34,001 nt of DNA from Actinomycetota bacterium (lineage in GTDB: Bacteria > Actinomycetota > Acidimicrobiia > Acidimicrobiales > CADCSY01). The translations under genes and the position numbers were made by a program. Location: assembly GCA_004366205.1 (NCBI GenBank), contig ML178737.1, positions 72,580 through 106,580 of the forward strand, read 5' to 3'. The notes under the pieces are model-generated. The model worked only from the letters and a program-made list of their open reading frames with translations, searched no databases and had not been told where the DNA came from. This document shows, piece after piece, positions 23,946 to 31,164 of this stretch. How positions within the stretch are numbered: the first letter of the stretch is position 1; every line of letters begins with the position of its first letter.

Positions 23946-24488
23946 TCAGCGATCGACGACGGTCAGTTCTGCGCAGAACGGTGGTTCGGGATGTACTCCC
24001 TCGACGGTGCAGATTCGGTAATGCCCCACCGGCGCGGTGTCAGGTATTTGCACGCGTTCGGGTCCCGGTCCTCCCTCGGCTACGTCAGGCCAGAACTGAT
24101 CATCCACATCTTCAATGGCTACCCAACTACGACCTTTGAAGCTTGTATGGTCGCCCGCCTCCACGTTCGCGTTGAGGAAGTACAGAGGGTCCCACGAACC
24201 TTGCTCCGCGCTCCTTTCGAGGACGAAGATGACCCCCCGCAGGGACCCTTCAGGGAAGTGCAGCTCGACCGCGTCGCCGGGTGCGGCTTGACTGGGCTCG
24301 ACCCGCATGAGATCGGGTCGTACCTCGGCGGTCCTGTCCCACGGGCCAGCGGTTGGGCCACCATTTCCCATTTCGCCTTCGCTGTCGGTGCGAACAGGTT
24401 GTGAGCCCTCGTCCACAACGGAGACGTAGATAGCGACGACAGCAACCGGCACTATCACCAGTACTACTACGAGCCATCGTCTAGGCAT
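23946..24488 (-). CDS. Small exported or membrane-anchored protein of unknown function
   Basis: This 180-aa protein has an N-terminal hydrophobic segment (WLVVVLVIVPVAVVAIYVSVV, residues 5-25) that acts as a signal anchor. An acidic extracytoplasmic domain of about 130 residues follows, which looks beta-rich and immunoglobulin-like (VEPSQAAPGDAVELHFP, then APVGHYRICTVEG). Two Cys near the C-terminus (RICTVEG and PFCAEL) could form a disulfide. ATG 24488 has a GAGGAA about 13 nt upstream, a weak site. It follows the protease gene on the same strand. I do not recognise the family. Confidence 0.72.
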   Translation of the reverse strand: MPRRWLVVVLVIVPVAVVAIYVSVVDEGSQPVRTDSEGEMGNGGPTAGPWDRTAEVRPDLMRVEPSQAAPGDAVELHFPEGSLRGVIFVLERSAEQGSWDPLYFLNANVEAGDHTSFKGRSWVAIEDVDDQFWPDVAEGGPGPERVQIPDTAPVGHYRICTVEGVHPEPPFCAELTVVDR

Positions 24489-24560
24489 CGAGGGTGTTCC
24501 TCGCTAGAGGGCGGTTCTGCAGTCCGCGGCGAAGGCGGGCCGCGAGCTGAGACGTCGCGG

Positions 24561-24722
24561 CTAGCAACTGAAGCCACCTGTGCAGACCAGCAGCGTTCCG
24601 CCAAGCTCCGTTGCGTGTCGCACATTCTTCATGGGAGCGAACCTCGCGTAACTGACGCCGTCCACGGACCCGGAACCCATGTGAAATCCCTGAAGGGTCG
24701 CAGTTAAGGAGTCGCCGGACAT
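24561..24722 (-). other. Separated C-terminal segment of the protease, beyond an in-frame amber stop
   Basis: Read on in the same frame after the TAG at 24723-24725, this stretch encodes 53 residues with the look of a trypsin-fold C-terminus (MSGDSLTATLQGFHMGSGSV, YARFAPMKNV, LGGTLLVCTGGFSC) before a second TAG at 24561-24563. Because the frame is unchanged, one base substitution explains the interruption. Confidence 0.65.
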
Positions 24723-25976
24723 CTAGCGGAAGACGGGCGCTCCGCTGTCGCCCGACCCGCGAGCGTACTCGGCGTAGGAGATGCACCGGTACCGGACGTC
24801 GCCCGTCACGGATCCGGGCACTCGCGCTGCCGGCCACGTGTGGTTGAAAGCTCTACACGTGTATTTCACGGCACCAAAGCTGCGGCCAGTAGTTCTTCCT
24901 ACCTTGGCCACGTTTGCGTTGACGGCGGGCTCGCCTGCCAGCACCGCAGTGATGCTTCGCGTAGTGGTCCCATCCCACTGGATCGACCCGTTGGCCGGCG
25001 GCCAGGCGATGCGGCCACGCGTGCTGCCCTGGTTGAACGCGTTGTCGAAGAACGTTGTGTCAGCGTACCGGCGCAGACGGCCGGTTGGGCAGTCAGTCGT
25101 CCACCATTGGCCGTCGCGCCGTTCGCGACCGAGTTCGTTCCCGATGGCGATTGTAGGCTGGCCAATCACGTCTCCATCGTTGGGGCCGCCAATGAGCGTT
25201 GTGCAGTGGCTCGCGGTGATGAAGCCACGCACACCGCCTCGGTCTGCTGCTAGGCCCGCGGTACAGGTCGATCCCCAAGTGGTGCCGACCTGCAGGCCGC
25301 CGACCACTGGACGATGTCGCGACCGCAAGTCTGCGGCATGGTGGTCGAAGAGAGAGGCAGTCTCCTCCACGACCTCGAGTGCGGCCGCCGGTATGCCCAG
25401 CTCGGCTGCTTGCGTTCGCACGGCGGCCTCGTGCTGCTCGGAGTCGGTGACCCCGATGGCGAGGCGGTTCCGCGCGTCATCGATGTCGAAGGAGTTCACG
25501 CCCTCGGCCTCAAGGTGGAGGTAGAGCTCCATGAACCACTGGTGAAGTTCGTGCCAGCTGTACTGGGCTCGGAGCACGCGGATGCGCATCCCCTCCGAAA
25601 CCTGGTCGTGGAGGCGGCCAGCCAGTTCGCGAAGCGAACGCTGACCCCGCCTGTCGTCGTTCGCCGCGCTCGCTGGTCCGGTCAGCCAGATGTTGACCGT
25701 GTTTTCGTCCTCGAGGAAGAAGCCGCCGAACTGGGGCACCTCGTCGGCCACCTCGACGAGGAGCTGGTCGAAGTCCTTGTACTCCTCGGGCTCCGGTGGC
25801 AGGAGATCGTCGAGGTCGAGGAGGCCGTCCACGGTGGTGGGCAGCCCCTCCACAACCTCGTCCGGATCGGGTTCCGTGAGGTCGGCGGCGGCGCCCGAGT
25901 GGAGCGCTGCGGTGGTGGTGAGGACGGCGATGGCGAGCATGGCGGCCACCACACGCTTCGCCCGAGAGACGTGCAT
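24723..25976 (-). CDS. S1-family (trypsin-fold) secreted serine protease, interrupted after the catalytic Ser
   Basis: This is a 417-aa predicted secreted protease of the streptogrisin/trypsin fold. It has a signal peptide (about 1-31), a long helical acidic pro-region (about 32-215) and a protease domain. The triad is visible: His257 in GFITASHC, Asp306 in RRYADTTFF and Ser411 in GSGDSGAPVF. The protein stops two residues after GAPVF, which would remove the last beta-strands of the fold. Translation beyond the TAG restores about 53 typical residues (24561-24722), giving about 471 aa. So the product is either inactive or made by read-through. ATG 25976 is chosen because it starts just before the signal peptide. 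A GTG at 26009 is possible. Confidence 0.8.
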   Translation of the reverse strand: MHVSRAKRVVAAMLAIAVLTTTAALHSGAAADLTEPDPDEVVEGLPTTVDGLLDLDDLLPPEPEEYKDFDQLLVEVADEVPQFGGFFLEDENTVNIWLTGPASAANDDRRGQRSLRELAGRLHDQVSEGMRIRVLRAQYSWHELHQWFMELYLHLEAEGVNSFDIDDARNRLAIGVTDSEQHEAAVRTQAAELGIPAAALEVVEETASLFDHHAADLRSRHRPVVGGLQVGTTWGSTCTAGLAADRGGVRGFITASHCTTLIGGPNDGDVIGQPTIAIGNELGRERRDGQWWTTDCPTGRLRRYADTTFFDNAFNQGSTRGRIAWPPANGSIQWDGTTTRSITAVLAGEPAVNANVAKVGRTTGRSFGAVKYTCRAFNHTWPAARVPGSVTGDVRYRCISYAEYARGSGDSGAPVFR

Positions 25977-26072
25977 ACGTGCCAATCCAGTATCCCTTCG
26001 CACCGCCACCAGTGCGGCGACCTGATGAACCTGGACGGAACGGTACGGATGGACACCCGGAGACGGAAGGGG

Positions 26073-27425
26073 TCAATCCGGAGGATCTGGCGCCCGTAGG
26101 TCCTCCGATTCGGCAGAGCTGGCTGCCGGCGTGATCGCTGTCCGGCAGCCCCAGGCGGGGGAGCCCGCGGGAGGGAGCTCGGCGCGACCGGTCCGGTAGA
26201 GGTGCAGCGCCCATCCCAGGTGGGCGAGCTGCCTGGGATCGGCGAGCCGACGGCGCGAGTACGCCTCGACGGTGTGGAGTCGCTCGCGGAGCTGGCGCTC
26301 GGTTATCGCCAGGCGCCGGGCCGCCTGCTTCACCTCACCGCCTGCGTCCCAGAAGGCGGCGAGTGCGTCGATGGTCTTGGTGGCGTAGTCGCGGCGGCGC
26401 TTGAGCACCTCGCCGAGGGCGCCCTTGACGTCGACGAACCGCTCTTCCGGACCGACGCGGACGGCAGCGGCGGCCAGCGCGAGGTCGACCGCCCGCGTGA
26501 CGCCGGGTGGCAGGCCGCTGGTGGGGATCGCCGGCAGCCGGCGGCGGATCACCGCGTAGCGGGACGCCACCTGGGCGAGCGCCGGCGAGGGCTCCGCGAC
26601 GACGATGACGCCGGCCGCCCGAGCAGCAGAATGCGCGACCATCAGGATGCTGGCCAGGTCCGAGGTCCGGTACGGCGCCAGCACCACGGCATGCGGCCAT
26701 GGCTCGGCCTGGACGGCGCCGGCACGCGAGCCGGTGAGGGCCGAGCGGATCCCGTGCGCCCCAGCGTGCACGAGCCGGCGCTCCTCCGACTCGCCCGCCA
26801 CGGCGAGGATGGCGAGCGGACCCGTGAGGCTCTCGGCGCTCGCCACGGGATCGCCGTGGAGCGCCCGCTCGACGAGGCGATCGTTGTCCGGCACAGCGGG
26901 CCGGCCGATCCGGTCGTAGCCGACCCGGAACGCCGCCCACAGCCCGGCGTGGAAGAGCTGCACGTGCGTGGCGAGGTGGACCCAGATGCGGTCACGATCC
27001 GCTTTCGATCCCACCTCGGTGGCCATGGCCCCCGCCATGGATCGTAGGTGCCGATGTCCGGCGGCGATGCCCGCGCCGACCGCGGCGTCGATGGCTTCGA
27101 GCGGCACGCCCTGGGTCGCCCGCTGCTCACCGATCGCCTCGATCGACGCGCGTTCCTCCGCCGAGAGCGGGCGCCCCTCTCCGAGGGTGCGAAGGAAGAG
27201 CCCCGCGGCGGCGACGGCGCTCCGCTGCACGTCGTGGACCTCGCCCGCCGACAGGTCGGCGTAGGCGGGCACGCTCGCCCGCACGGCGCGCAGCATGGCG
27301 GCCACGAGCTCGGCGCGGCCCACCAAGACGCGAGCCGCCAGCTCGGCGCAGAACGCCTCGGCGGCCGGCTGGCGGGGGGCATCCCCTGCACCGGAACCGG
27401 GCACCCCCACGATGTCGTCGCTCAC
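26073..27425 (-). CDS. PucR-type helix-turn-helix transcriptional regulator
   Basis: This 450-aa regulator ends with the PucR-type helix-turn-helix (ARRLAITERQLRERLHTVEA, SRRRLADPRQLAHLGWALHL). The middle region resembles the GGDEF-like/CdaR regulator domain, with PHAVVLAPYR and ILMVAHSAARAAGVIVV. The helical N-terminal part resembles the RsbR-like N-terminal domain of this family. The chosen start is GTG 27425, preceded by GGAGGG at about 8 nt. A GTG at 27533 would add 36 residues but would run through a perfect palindrome that looks like an operator, so I rejected it. PucR regulators often control catabolic or purine genes. No obvious target is adjacent, so the gene may regulate itself or genes now separated by insertions. 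Confidence 0.87.
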   Translation of the reverse strand: MSDDIVGVPGSGAGDAPRQPAAEAFCAELAARVLVGRAELVAAMLRAVRASVPAYADLSAGEVHDVQRSAVAAAGLFLRTLGEGRPLSAEERASIEAIGEQRATQGVPLEAIDAAVGAGIAAGHRHLRSMAGAMATEVGSKADRDRIWVHLATHVQLFHAGLWAAFRVGYDRIGRPAVPDNDRLVERALHGDPVASAESLTGPLAILAVAGESEERRLVHAGAHGIRSALTGSRAGAVQAEPWPHAVVLAPYRTSDLASILMVAHSAARAAGVIVVAEPSPALAQVASRYAVIRRRLPAIPTSGLPPGVTRAVDLALAAAAVRVGPEERFVDVKGALGEVLKRRRDYATKTIDALAAFWDAGGEVKQAARRLAITERQLRERLHTVEAYSRRRLADPRQLAHLGWALHLYRTGRAELPPAGSPAWGCRTAITPAASSAESEDLRAPDPPD

Positions 27426-27746
27426 GCTCCGACCCTCCGTCAGTCTCGGGAGCGTGCACTCGCCCCTCATGGCTGAGGGTACCGATGTGGACCGGAGCCG
27501 CACCACCCCCGAACGGGTGACATTGCTTGTCACCCGCTCGCCCGTTTGTCACCCGCGCGGCGGCCTCGTCGGACAAGGCCCGCAGTTCTGGACCCCTCCG
27601 TTCGACGCTCCTCGATTGCTCGACCCAGCGCTTGTTTGGGGCGCGGTGAAGCCGGCCCGGCCGCGGGACGGCCCAGTTTGCTGTCGCTCGCCAGCTTGAT
27701 GGGACCACCTGTTCGCCAGTGGCATGGGGCCACTTCTGGGGTTCGG
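27426..27746. other. 321-bp gap: PucR operator region and IS21 left flank
   Basis: The half nearest the PucR gene holds the GGGTGACA/TGTCACCC operator (listed separately). The far half holds a short inverted repeat, AGTGGC at 27718-27723 and GCCACT at 27729-27734, probably part of the end of the degraded IS21-type element that follows. I see no convincing coding sequence here. Confidence 0.5.
27515..27554. promoter_or_regulatory. Palindromic operator upstream of the PucR gene
   Basis: A perfect palindrome, GGGTGACA (27515-27522), 5-nt spacer, TGTCACCC (27528-27535), lies 90 bp before the PucR start. A third half-site TGTCACCC follows at 27547-27554, 19 bp from the second. This suits a dimeric regulator and autoregulation of the PucR gene. 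It is an inference from sequence. Confidence 0.55.
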
Positions 27747-28553
27747 TCAGGTCCGGCGACGGGATGATCGTCGGGGCGCTGGTGGCTCGTCAAGAGCGTC
27801 GGCGACAATCGGCTTTTGGCGTTGCCGGTAGGACTCGCCGTCGAGGACGAGTTCGTGGGCGGCGGACTGGAGTCGGTCGATCGCGGATTGGGCGAGGAGG
27901 GGGTCGGCCATCAGGCCCAGCCACTCGACCGGCTCACGGTTGCTGGTCACGACGGTCGCCGCGGCCCGATGCCTCTCGACGATGAGCTCGTAGATGTCGG
28001 CGGTGTCGATCGAGTCCATGGGTTGGAGCGCGAAGTCGTCGATCAGCAGTAGGTCGACGCGGAGCAGCTTGCGGATCTCGTTGTCGTGGCTGTTGTCTAG
28101 CCGCGACGCGCGGAACCGCTTGAGGAGCCGGTCGCAGCGTTCGAAGTGAACGCTGAACCGTCGTCGGACGGCAGCGTGGCCGAGGGCGGTGGCGAGGAAG
28201 GTCTTGCCGACTCCGACGGGTCCCATGATGACGGCGTTGTGTCCGGCGTCGACGAAGCGCAGCGAGCACAGTTCGTTCCAGACGGCTCGGTCGTAGGTGA
28301 TCTTGGTGGTGTCGTCCCAGCGGTCGAGGGTCATGGTCGGGTCCAGGCCGGCGGTGCGGGCGCGCCGGTCGGCCGAGGTGTTCTCCCGTCTGGTGACCTC
28401 GTCGGCCAGGACGAGTTCGAGGAACTCGGCATGTCCCATGCCGCCGGTCGATGCGAGAGCCAAGCGTTCGGGGAGGGTGTCGAGGCAGCGGCCGAGCTTC
28501 ACCCGTCGCAGCAGGGCCTTCAGCTCGGGAGTGACGGTCGGGGTGGTGCTCAT
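27747..28553 (-). CDS. istB: IstB-type ATPase of a second IS21 element
   Basis: This 268-aa AAA+ ATPase has Walker A GPVGVGKT and Walker B LLLIDDF, and the VVTSNREPVEWLGL stretch typical of IstB. It is clearly different in sequence from the other IstB at 20851-21624, so the two elements are distinct members of the family. The reading frame is intact and overlaps the istA remnant by 4 nt. The partner istA is 5'-truncated, so this copy cannot transpose alone. Confidence 0.92.
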   Translation of the reverse strand: MSTTPTVTPELKALLRRVKLGRCLDTLPERLALASTGGMGHAEFLELVLADEVTRRENTSADRRARTAGLDPTMTLDRWDDTTKITYDRAVWNELCSLRFVDAGHNAVIMGPVGVGKTFLATALGHAAVRRRFSVHFERCDRLLKRFRASRLDNSHDNEIRKLLRVDLLLIDDFALQPMDSIDTADIYELIVERHRAAATVVTSNREPVEWLGLMADPLLAQSAIDRLQSAAHELVLDGESYRQRQKPIVADALDEPPAPRRSSRRRT

Positions 28554-29143
28554 CCGGCCGCCTCCTCTTGCTCGTCGGTTCCGGTGGTGACGGCGAAGTG
28601 GCTGACGTCCCGCGCGAAGCGCGGCGTGACGACCGTGCCGGCTGGGACGGGCTGGGCTGGGCCATCAGGTCCTCGTTCGGTTCCTCGTTCGGGCATCCGG
28701 CCGATGAGCGGCACGTTGACCGCCTCCGCGTCGAGGGCTCGTTCGCAGGCGGCGTTGACCCGCTCGGGTCCCCACTTCTTCACGAGCCCGAGCAGGGCGT
28801 AGACCTGGCGCATCTTCGTCCACGGCAACGGGATGTCCAACAGGGCGGTGGCGTAGGCGCCGATCGCGGGGCCGTGGCCGGCGGCGAGACGCTGGAGCTT
28901 GTCGAGGTCGCGCATGGCGTAGATCGTCTTGTCCGACGGCAGGTCTTCGGGGTCGGTGGAGCGGCCGCCCGGCGCCTGACGGGGGTGGACCTTGATCAGC
29001 TGCCCGCGGGAGAACACCCGAACCAGTTGACGGTCGGCGCGCACATCGACTCGGGTGCCGATCAGGTTCCCGGGGATCGAGTAGAACGCCTTGGCCACCT
29101 CGATGTGGTGGTCCCGATGAACCTTGGGTAGCGGGGCGAAGTG
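28550..29143 (-). pseudogene. istA: Truncated IstA transposase (C-terminal part only)
   Basis: About 198 residues of the IstA C-terminal region remain (from HFAPLPKVHRDHHIEVAKAF, through IPGNLIGTRVDVRADRQLVR, to the end). A normal IstA is about 500 aa. The DNA-binding and catalytic DDE parts are missing. Similarity to IS21 sequence stops near 29143, where unrelated transposase-like sequence begins in the same strand. A start at GTG 29098 would give a 182-aa fragment, but it is not a functional gene. Loss probably came from insertion or deletion by the neighbouring elements. Confidence 0.85.
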
Positions 29144-29155
29144 TTGACATGGGCC

Positions 29156-29365
29156 TCAGGCGGCGAGGCTGAATCGCACCCTTGGTTGTTGGGTGGTCTC
29201 CTGTTCGGGGGACCACGGTCCGTGACGGTACTTGTGTTGGAGCTTGATCATGAGGACCGCTCGGATCCCGGGGATGCTCCAGCGCACACCGATGTGGCTG
29301 CGCCGGTTGAGCTCGCGCATGACGCGCTCGAGCACGCCGGTGCCGAGCTCGGGGCGGCATTTACC
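29156..29365 (-). pseudogene. C-terminal transposase-like fragment split by the ISL3 insertion
   Basis: About 70 residues (GKCRPELGTGVLERVMRELN, then HIGVRWSIPGIRAVLM, KLQHKYRHGPWSPE) have the Arg/Lys-rich look of a transposase C-terminus, though I cannot name the family. The reading frame continues on the far side of the ISL3 element: the reverse complement of 30831 onward reads GGLPAGLRSG into GK. This shows the ISL3 element inserted inside this older gene. A 94-aa open frame starting at 29440 is partly ISL3 sequence and is not a real gene. Confidence 0.55.
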
Positions 29366-29437
29366 GGCTCTTCGGATCTGAGCGGGGTCGGGGTGGCGAC
29401 ATGGCGTGAGGGCGTAGGCGGGGTCCACCGGGTGCGG

Positions 29438-29496
29438 CACAGGGGCTCCAAGAATCGGCGGTCTCGTACAACTGCCAACGTTCCGGAGCCCCTGTG
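29438..29496 (+). promoter_or_regulatory. Hairpin masking the ISL3 transposase start
   Basis: CACAGGGGCTCC (29438-29449) is a perfect 12-bp complement of GGAGCCCCTGTG (29485-29496), with a 35-nt loop. The 3' arm contains both the GGAG ribosome binding site and the GTG start (29494-29496). RNA read through from outside would hide the start. A transcript starting inside the loop would leave it free. Confidence 0.6.
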
Positions 29497-30800
29497 GAGA
29501 CCAACGCTACGCGTATGTGCGAGCTGCTTGTCGGCTTGCCCGATGTCAACGTCCTCGCCGTCGACGACCGACCCGACGAGCCGATCGTGGTGCACATCGA
29601 AGCCCGCCGAGGACCGGCGTGGTGCCGCTCCTGTGGGGTGCGCGCTCGTGTGAAGGACCGGCCTTGGGTGGAGCTGGTCGACCTTCCCTGCTTCGGTCGT
29701 CCGTCCCGGCTGGTGTGGCGCAAGCACCGCTGGCACTGCCCGGAGCCGGCGTACCCGCAGGGATCGTGGACGATCATCGACACCCGCATCGCCCCGCCAC
29801 GCATGGCGCTCACCGACCGGGCTGGCCGCTGGGTCGTGGCCCAGGTCGGTGACCTCGGGCGGACGGTGAACGAGATCGCCGTCGAGCTCGGCTGTGACTG
29901 GCACACCGTCAACGATGCCGTGATCGCGTACGGCGAAGCGCTCCTCGAGGCCGACACCGAACGCGTCGGCGCGGTCGACGCCCTGGGCTTGGACGAGACG
30001 CTGTTCAACCGCACGGGCGAGTGGCGGACCCAGCAGTGGTGCACCTCGATCGTCGACGTCGGCGGGCCGGGCCGGACCGCGAAGCTCATCGACATCGTCG
30101 AAGGACGCTCCGCGACCAAGACGCTCGAATGGCTCGACGATCAGCCCGAACCCTGGAAGCGCTCCATCCGCTGGGGCGTGCTCGACATGTCCGGCCCCTA
30201 CCGCAAGGTCTTCAACGACGGCCTCGATCATGTCCGCCAGGTCGCCGATCCGTTCCACGTCACCAAGCTGGCCAACGACAAGCTGGACGAGTGCCGGCGG
30301 CGGGTGCAGAACGAGACCCTCGGTCATCGCGGCCGCAAGGACGACCCGCTCTACCGCGCCCGCCGACTGTTGACGAAGGCCCATGAACGACTCGACGAAC
30401 GCGGCAACACCAAGCTGACCGGCCTCCTCCAAGCCGGCGACCCCAAGGGCGAGGTCCGCACGGCATGGCACGCGAAGGAGACCGTGAGGAGCATCTACGA
30501 CATCACCGACCCGGTCGTGGCCCACGAGTTCGTTGCTCAGCTCGGTCTCGATCTACAGGACGAGTCCTGCCCCGAGGAGGTGCAGTCGCTGGGTCGGACG
30601 CTGCGCCGTTGGCTCGACCAGATCACCAACTGGCACGAGGCTGGGGTGAGCAACGGGCCCACCGAGGCCATCAACGGGCTGATCAAGCGGATCAAGCGCA
30701 TCGGCTTCGGTTCCGCAGCCTGCGGAACTACCGGATCCGAGCGCTGCTCTACGCCGGCCGGCCCAACTGGGACCTACTCCCGCTCATCGAACCCCGTTGA
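29494..30800 (+). pseudogene. ISL3-family transposase with a 1-nt frameshift near its 3' end
   Basis: The N-terminal zinc-finger region (PAWCRSCGVRARVKDRPWVE, with CxxC and downstream His/Cys) is followed by a helix-turn-helix and a DDE domain (VDALGLDETLFNR, VLDMSGPYRKVFNDG, NWHEAGVSNGPTEAINGLIK). All are typical of ISL3. The frame then breaks at 30709-30711: the expected G-F-G-F-R-S-L-R reads G-F-G-S-A. In the next frame it continues FRSLRNYRIRALLYAGRPNW to a TGA at 30798-30800. One missing G explains this. Without the correction the frame runs on to 31026, into the tRNA gene. GTG 29494 has GGAG 5 nt upstream. The full product would be about 435 aa, normal for the family. Confidence 0.9.
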
Positions 30801-30900
30801 CCCCGCGGAAATCCGAAGCGCTCCTTTACCGCTCCGGAGTCCGGCGGGGAGGCCACCGATGGGTACGCTCGACCCTCTGGTGACCGTGGCTGTCCATCCG

Positions 30901-30922
30901 ATATGGCACGAATATGGCACGA
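30901..30922. repeat. Tandem 11-bp duplication
   Basis: ATATGGCACGA occurs twice, head to tail, at 30901-30911 and 30912-30922. It lies in the 166-bp stretch between the ISL3 element and the tRNA gene, where I see no gene. Its role is unknown, possibly a leftover of an earlier integration event at the tRNA. Confidence 0.6.
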
Positions 30923-30988
30923 CGACGCCGATCCACCTGTTCAGGCGAACACCGATTAGGCCTCTGACCAGGACTTTTACAACTCCAA

Positions 30989-31061
30989 GCCCCCGTAGCT
31001 CAGGGGATAGAGCGTCGGTTTCCTAAACCGTGCGTCGCAGGTTCGAATCCTGCCGGGGGCG
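30989..31061 (+). tRNA. tRNA-Arg (anticodon CCT)
   Basis: The full cloverleaf is visible over 73 nt. The acceptor is GCCCCCG with CGGGGGC, then discriminator G. The D-arm is GCTC...GAGC, the anticodon loop TTCCTAA (anticodon at 31022-31024) and the T-arm GCAGG-TTCGAAT-CCTGC. One U-U mismatch is predicted at the outer pair of the anticodon stem. CCA is not encoded. The 3' half would be the attachment site for the adjacent integrase. Confidence 0.95.
31037..31061 (+). other. Candidate attL core at the tRNA 3' end
   Basis: The tRNA 3' end from the T-arm to the discriminator base directly precedes the integrase gene. Elements of this kind usually rebuild the tRNA 3' end at attL and leave a copy of it at attR. 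No second copy is seen in this window, so attR should lie to the right. Confidence 0.5.
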
Positions 31062-31120
31062 CTACAAACTAGCAGGTCAGAGGCCATTTCCGAGGTCGGT
31101 CGGCTGGCTGCGAGGGCGAG

Positions 31121-31152
31121 TTGCCCATCCAAATCGCTACTCTTGCCCATCC
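31121..31152. repeat. Direct repeats before the integrase gene
   Basis: TTGCCCATCC occurs at 31121-31130 and 31143-31152, 22 bp apart, each followed by a similar (A)AATCGC or GATCGC. They lie between the tRNA 3' end and the integrase start. They may be arm-type sites for the integrase or its excision factor. Confidence 0.45.
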
Positions 31153-31164
31153 GATCGCGGTACC

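Larger units (their letters stand above)
29366..30822 (+). mobile_element. ISL3-family insertion sequence, 1457 bp
   Basis: The inverted ends are 29366-29389 (starting GGCTCTTCGGATCTGAGC) and the reverse complement of 30799-30822 (AGCGCTTCGGATTTCCGC). They match at 19 of 24 positions. The flanks 29358-29365 (CATTTACC) and 30823-30830 (CCTTTACC) match at 7 of 8, fitting the 8-bp target duplication of ISL3 elements. The single transposase gene ends inside the right inverted repeat. The element sits within an older transposase fragment, itself next to a truncated IS21. Right-end placement could shift by 2 nt. Confidence 0.8.

Noticed and set aside
29411-29433. An alternative ISL3 left end, GGCGTAGGCGGGGTCCACC
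   Set aside because: It also resembles the right end, but it gives no target duplication, and the pair at 29366 and 30822 matches better and has one.
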